A DNA stretch of 64,000 bases, taken from positions 16,312,090-16,376,089 of the forward strand of contig NC_081149.1 of the NCBI RefSeq assembly GCF_958295425.1. Reading direction: 5' to 3'. This DNA comes from Solea solea. Taxonomy: Eukaryota; Chordata; Actinopteri; Pleuronectiformes; Soleidae. The position numbers and the translations under genes were made by a program. Below the pieces are notes generated by a model that was not told the DNA's origin, did not search any database, and saw nothing but the letters and a program-made list of their open reading frames with translations. This document shows, piece after piece, positions 1 to 64,000 of the stretch; positions within the stretch are counted from its first letter, which is position 1, and the number at the start of each line of letters is the position of its first letter.

Positions 1-60187
<60,187 letters not shown>

Positions 60188-61659
60188 CTTGATGGTGTGT
60201 TTTTTTTCCCCTTTACGCGGAGTATGTAGCTTTAAGCGAAGCGCACCTTACGCACCGTCATTGATGTCCACTGTTACTCGATGACAAAGCAGCGATGTCT
60301 TCTTTGAAGATTTATTTACTCTGCTCATGATCCGCCAGTGCCAACCACTCCATGATGCGCACACTCTTTATTTTTTTAATTGGTTCCGATGTTTCCCACA
60401 CAGGTGAGCGGACCCACGCATGGTGAGCACAAAACACTTCACTGGCAGCGGCTCAGAAAGTGCTTCTCATTCATCCTGCTGTTGGATAGGGACTGTGTCA
60501 GGAGGAAGCACCGCTGTATAAAATGTCAACAACAGAAAAAAGTCAGAAAAGCACATACAGAGAGGGAGGAAGAGAGAGAAAATGGTTCTGTTCAAAGCGC
60601 CGACATTCTGCCCCAGCGCTGCTTCCTTGTCGGAGTAAGATGTCAAACGTCTTTTTGTGGGAGGAAAAAGTGACAAAAACAGACTAAAAACAGCTATAAA
60701 AACAGCCTCCCCTGGATAGTTACAATTAAAAATAAGCAATGAAAATGTAAATTCCAGAGAATCCTTGGTGAGGATGCTTGGATGCTGTCCCGCTGCTGTT
60801 GACTGCGAGCCTCGGCGGAGTCAGATCAGACACAGGCTGGCAGCAGGTGCAGGCGTCCTGTTTTGTCATTTGTCCTCTCAGACACTGCCTTGTCTTCTGT
60901 CCAAGTGTTCATCCTCGGCGGGTGCGTTCAATGTGGCCATCGTATATAGCTCTACGGTGAGTCCAGCCTCGATGTCGTCATGAGGGAGAGATTGGCTGCG
61001 TCTCCCCCCTGCACATACGAGCAGCACTAGTGACATGAAAGGCGAGCTTCAGGAGAGGAGGAAAAAGAGAAAAAAATAACAAGCTGTGCACTGAAAACCT
61101 GCGAGGCTGCAATTCTACTGTGGGCCGTCAGGGGGCGTTGGTACAATCTGAAACTGCAGAGGTAATCCATGAATGGAGAGACAATGTGCAAGTGTACAAT
61201 AAGCCAGGAGTTCAGTATGTTCAAAAGTTAAAAAGAGCATGAGCATGTCAGCCTAGGATGTGAAGACCGGGAGTGATAAATAACGTGTATGAAATTGATG
61301 ATGACAGGCTTTAAAATGTGTGGTTATGGGAAAAAAAAAGGGGTAAAGTTTTGTAGGATTCGGCTAAAACTCTGTTGGACACCTGCAGGGTAAAAACTGA
61401 CACTGGCTTGCAACAATAAATTGCTCTTTGTTCATACAAGCCTTGTGTCAGCAGAATCGTTCCTACACCATCAACTCATCATCTGTTGTTTTAAGAAGAA
61501 GGAAGCCTGATTAAACGACATCACCGCACAACAATACGTCTTTTACTCGCTGTCTAAATCTTGCAGTTTCACAGATATAAATACTCGGAAACACATTTCG
61601 AAACAACAGACTTTACAGGGATTGTTCAGTTCAGTGGTTAAGCTATAATTTATAGAGAC

Positions 61660-62100
61660 AAAGTCAGTGCTGCTTTATAAACTGTTCCCCAAGTCCTTCG
61701 AGTAAATCAGTTCTTTCTTGGAGAAGGTATGGATGCATCCAGACCACAGGACCAGCACAGTGGCCCACAGCCTCTTCCCCCGAGGCGGTCAGGCTGCTAG
61801 ATGAACAATCATCCTCACACACATCCGACCTGACCTCACACTCCAACACACAAGTGAAATAAACTGAGAACTGGACTTTGGCGCATCACACTCCACCTAC
61901 ATGCAGTATCTTTTCCAACACTGCAGAACAAGAACTGTATGAAGATGTTCCAATGATGCACTTTAAGAACAACGTACGGTTACGGCACTCATTTACAGGG
62001 TTTGTACCTCACAAATTGGGTTTATGCTACAAGGTGCTTACGTGTTATATTGTCGTTGCGCAACAATGACAAGAATAAAGTGAAGTATCGTATCACATCA
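61660..62100 (+). mobile_element. LINE 3'-end fragment
   Basis: The plus strand has a short frame reading ASSPEAVRLLDEQ, like the C-terminal wording of fish Rex/L2-type LINE ORF2 (FFPRAVRLLN). Non-coding sequence then ends TTGTCGTTGCGCAACAATGA, CAAGAATAAAG, the usual 3' UTR end of such elements, followed by a GTATC-like tail. Only the last ~440 bp is present. Confidence 0.6.
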
Positions 62101-62318
62101 CACTTAAAAAAAAAAAGAAAAAGCTGATTTTCTCTATAGTGTGGGGGAGTATGCAGTATACAGTGCAGTCGGGGAAAAAGAACAGAGCGAGCATATTCTT
62201 GCGATATCACGTTTTCAGTGAGCGCAGGGATCGATGTATCAAGCTGGTTTCTGGTCCGAGCCAAGTGTATAAATTAACTAACCTTTTATTGTATAAACTG
62301 CAGATTTAATGTGCCCGA

Positions 62319-62340
62319 TTATTATTATTATTATTATTAG
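62319..62340. repeat. (ATT)n microsatellite
   Basis: Seven ATT units. Confidence 0.9.
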
Positions 62341-64000
62341 TAGTACACTGTATAAGCTACTTTTCCTAAGTGGTTGCTTGATCTATACCAGTCAGCTGCA
62401 CAGCTGAACTGTCAGTGCATACGCTTGCCTATAATCTTATTTGACGTGTTGAGCGTTGTAACCATACGCCACGACCCTGAGCTAAAAGATTTAAATACAG
62501 TATAAATAAAAGTAACAATTCTATAATTGAATGCTGACCACACACCGTGTATGTGCGCTCTAAACAGATTAGCACTCTTAATGTGCTGTGCCCTTCATCT
62601 TTATTTGCGCCATGAACACATTTCAAAATGTGATCAGTTCGGTTTCTAAACAGATTATTACAATCGTCAACAACTTTTAAACACACCAACTATCTCTTAA
62701 GTAATGGTTCGTACAGTGGCATGAAATGATTCAAGCTGTAGATTTTGGTCCTTTTAACTGAACAGAAATAAATGGAAGTATTTTTTTACAGTTCAATTGA
62801 ATTGAGCAAAAATACATAAAAAGTGTTATACACATTCCTTTGGCTTGTATGATATACAACTTCACTTGGCTTCTGCCTGTCCTCCCGCAGGCACTCGAAG
62901 GCTCATGCCACTGTTGGATTTGTGCATCTAAATTTAACAGGGTCTTAAAACTAACAAGCAAACAAGTTCAAAGACACAATATGCACAATATGCTTAAGTG
63001 CAAAAAGTAAAAGGTTAACCCCTCATGAGATATCATGAGCGTGTACTGAAGGTTTGTAAGAATGCTACATATAGCGTTGGGCATAATTTGCATAGCTCGT
63101 AAACACAGGATTAATGTGCAGTACATCGGCCAGTACACGGATTTATTTGCAATTGTTTATGCTACTTCAGACATAAAAAGACACATATACTGCAGTTGTT
63201 TTGTCAAGTTTTTGGCAAATAAAAAGGGTGAGCAGCAAATTGAAATAATGTACGCTTACAAATGACAGCACTTTTGAAAGGGAAATTGAAAAATCCAAAT
63301 TGGATGCCTTTGTCATCTAAATCAAATGATAATGTCAAGAAGGTAACAAAAAGAAATATGCCGTTCCATTGCGTTAAACATATTATGTTAGTCTTTCTAC
63401 ACATCCGCCAGGGTTACTCTGTATTCCTTATAATTTCCAGTGAAATTCAGTTGCGTTAAGTGACTCACTGCTTTAACTTGTCAAGAAAAAGTGGCACATA
63501 GCTTTTTCCACATGGTTTGCTGTAAAAATCATTTGACAGTTACATAAAACTGAATGAGATTACACAACGTTTCAGCCTTGAAAGGATGTTATTTTTGTGA
63601 ATGTTTGTGATTCTCCTGATAGAGAATAATTAAAAATGACGTTTGACACATAAAGAAATCTTCTTGTGATTAAAAAATATCATTCATTTAATACAAATGT
63701 GTCTTTTTTAATAATGATGTTAACAGTAAAGTATTATCTTACGTTTTTAATCTCACCTCAAGCAAGTTATGATGGCATAGTGCACTAAGGTTACACAGAC
63801 CATATTTATTGGTCCAGAAATGTTCTTGGGGGCAATTTCTCTGCATCAATTCCTTGCAAGCGTTTGGCAACCTTTGACCCAGAGCAAGAACTGTGACGAA
63901 TGATGGAGCAGTTCAGCGACGGAGGGACCCGGAGTCATTCTGTATTTCATAGCTGAATGTGGTCGTACATGACTTGGGCATAAAAAAATATATATATCCT

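Larger units (their letters stand above)
60188..64000 (-). promoter_or_regulatory. fam20c 5' UTR / upstream region (boundaries not determinable)
   Basis: 3.8 kb upstream of the start codon. The first kilobase is more GC-rich than the introns and should contain the 5' UTR and promoter, but I cannot place the transcription start or prove an absence of non-coding exons. A LINE 3'-end fragment lies at 61660-62100 and an ATT microsatellite at 62319-62340. No neighbouring gene is recognised. Confidence 0.45.

Noticed and set aside
60930..60960. TATA-like CTATATAC on the minus strand about 770 bp upstream of the fam20c start
   Set aside because: A single AT-rich word with no supporting initiator or transcript evidence.

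Overview
The window is vertebrate, almost certainly teleost, nuclear DNA. It holds one recognisable protein gene, nine coding exons of fam20c on the minus strand, in AT-rich non-coding sequence full of CA/GT microsatellites and fish-type interspersed repeats (tRNA-derived SINEs, hAT-like MITEs, a LINE tail).

fam20c encodes the Golgi/secreted kinase that phosphorylates Ser-x-Glu motifs of secreted and biomineralisation proteins. Coding starts at 60187 and runs leftwards. Exons 1-9 are at 59634-60187, 59065-59246, 53211-53289, 6535-6627, 4361-4476, 2838-3018, 2609-2718, 1802-1883 and 1164-1223. All splice sites are GT-AG and the phases join without a frameshift, giving 485 codons plus 2 nt. The final exon (about 85 residues in the human protein) is not in the window and should lie beyond base 1. 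Exons 1-2 and 4-9 sit in two compact clusters separated by exon 3 and a 46.6 kb intron 3 (6628-53210).

Intron 3 is dominated by a tandem array of about 26.7 kb (10567-37322) with a 38-bp unit, roughly 650 copies. The array is hierarchical. Two main unit variants are intermixed; sub-blocks of about 533, 644 and 757 bp are duplicated; and blocks of several kb recur almost unchanged at offsets of 4164/4165, 3287 and 7451 bp between about 20.3 and 35.9 kb. Non-unit DNA is embedded in it: seven copies of a tRNA-like module, three co-amplified copies of a SINE-like element with an ATGTA-repeat tail (a solo copy lies at 53.6 kb, outside the array), and one tRNA-headed V-SINE-like insertion near the right edge. 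Degraded unit relics and another tRNA-like module lie to the right, up to about 38.4 kb.

The other introns hold microsatellites and single repeats: a SINE nested in a MITE in intron 5, its sister MITE in intron 4, a hAT-type MITE with 8-bp target duplications at 9335-9662, and a GATA tract in intron 1. The 3.8 kb upstream of the fam20c start contains presumed 5' UTR/promoter sequence and a LINE 3'-end fragment. I recognise no second gene, tRNA gene or CRISPR array. The many short reading frames inside the array are by-products of the 38-bp period.
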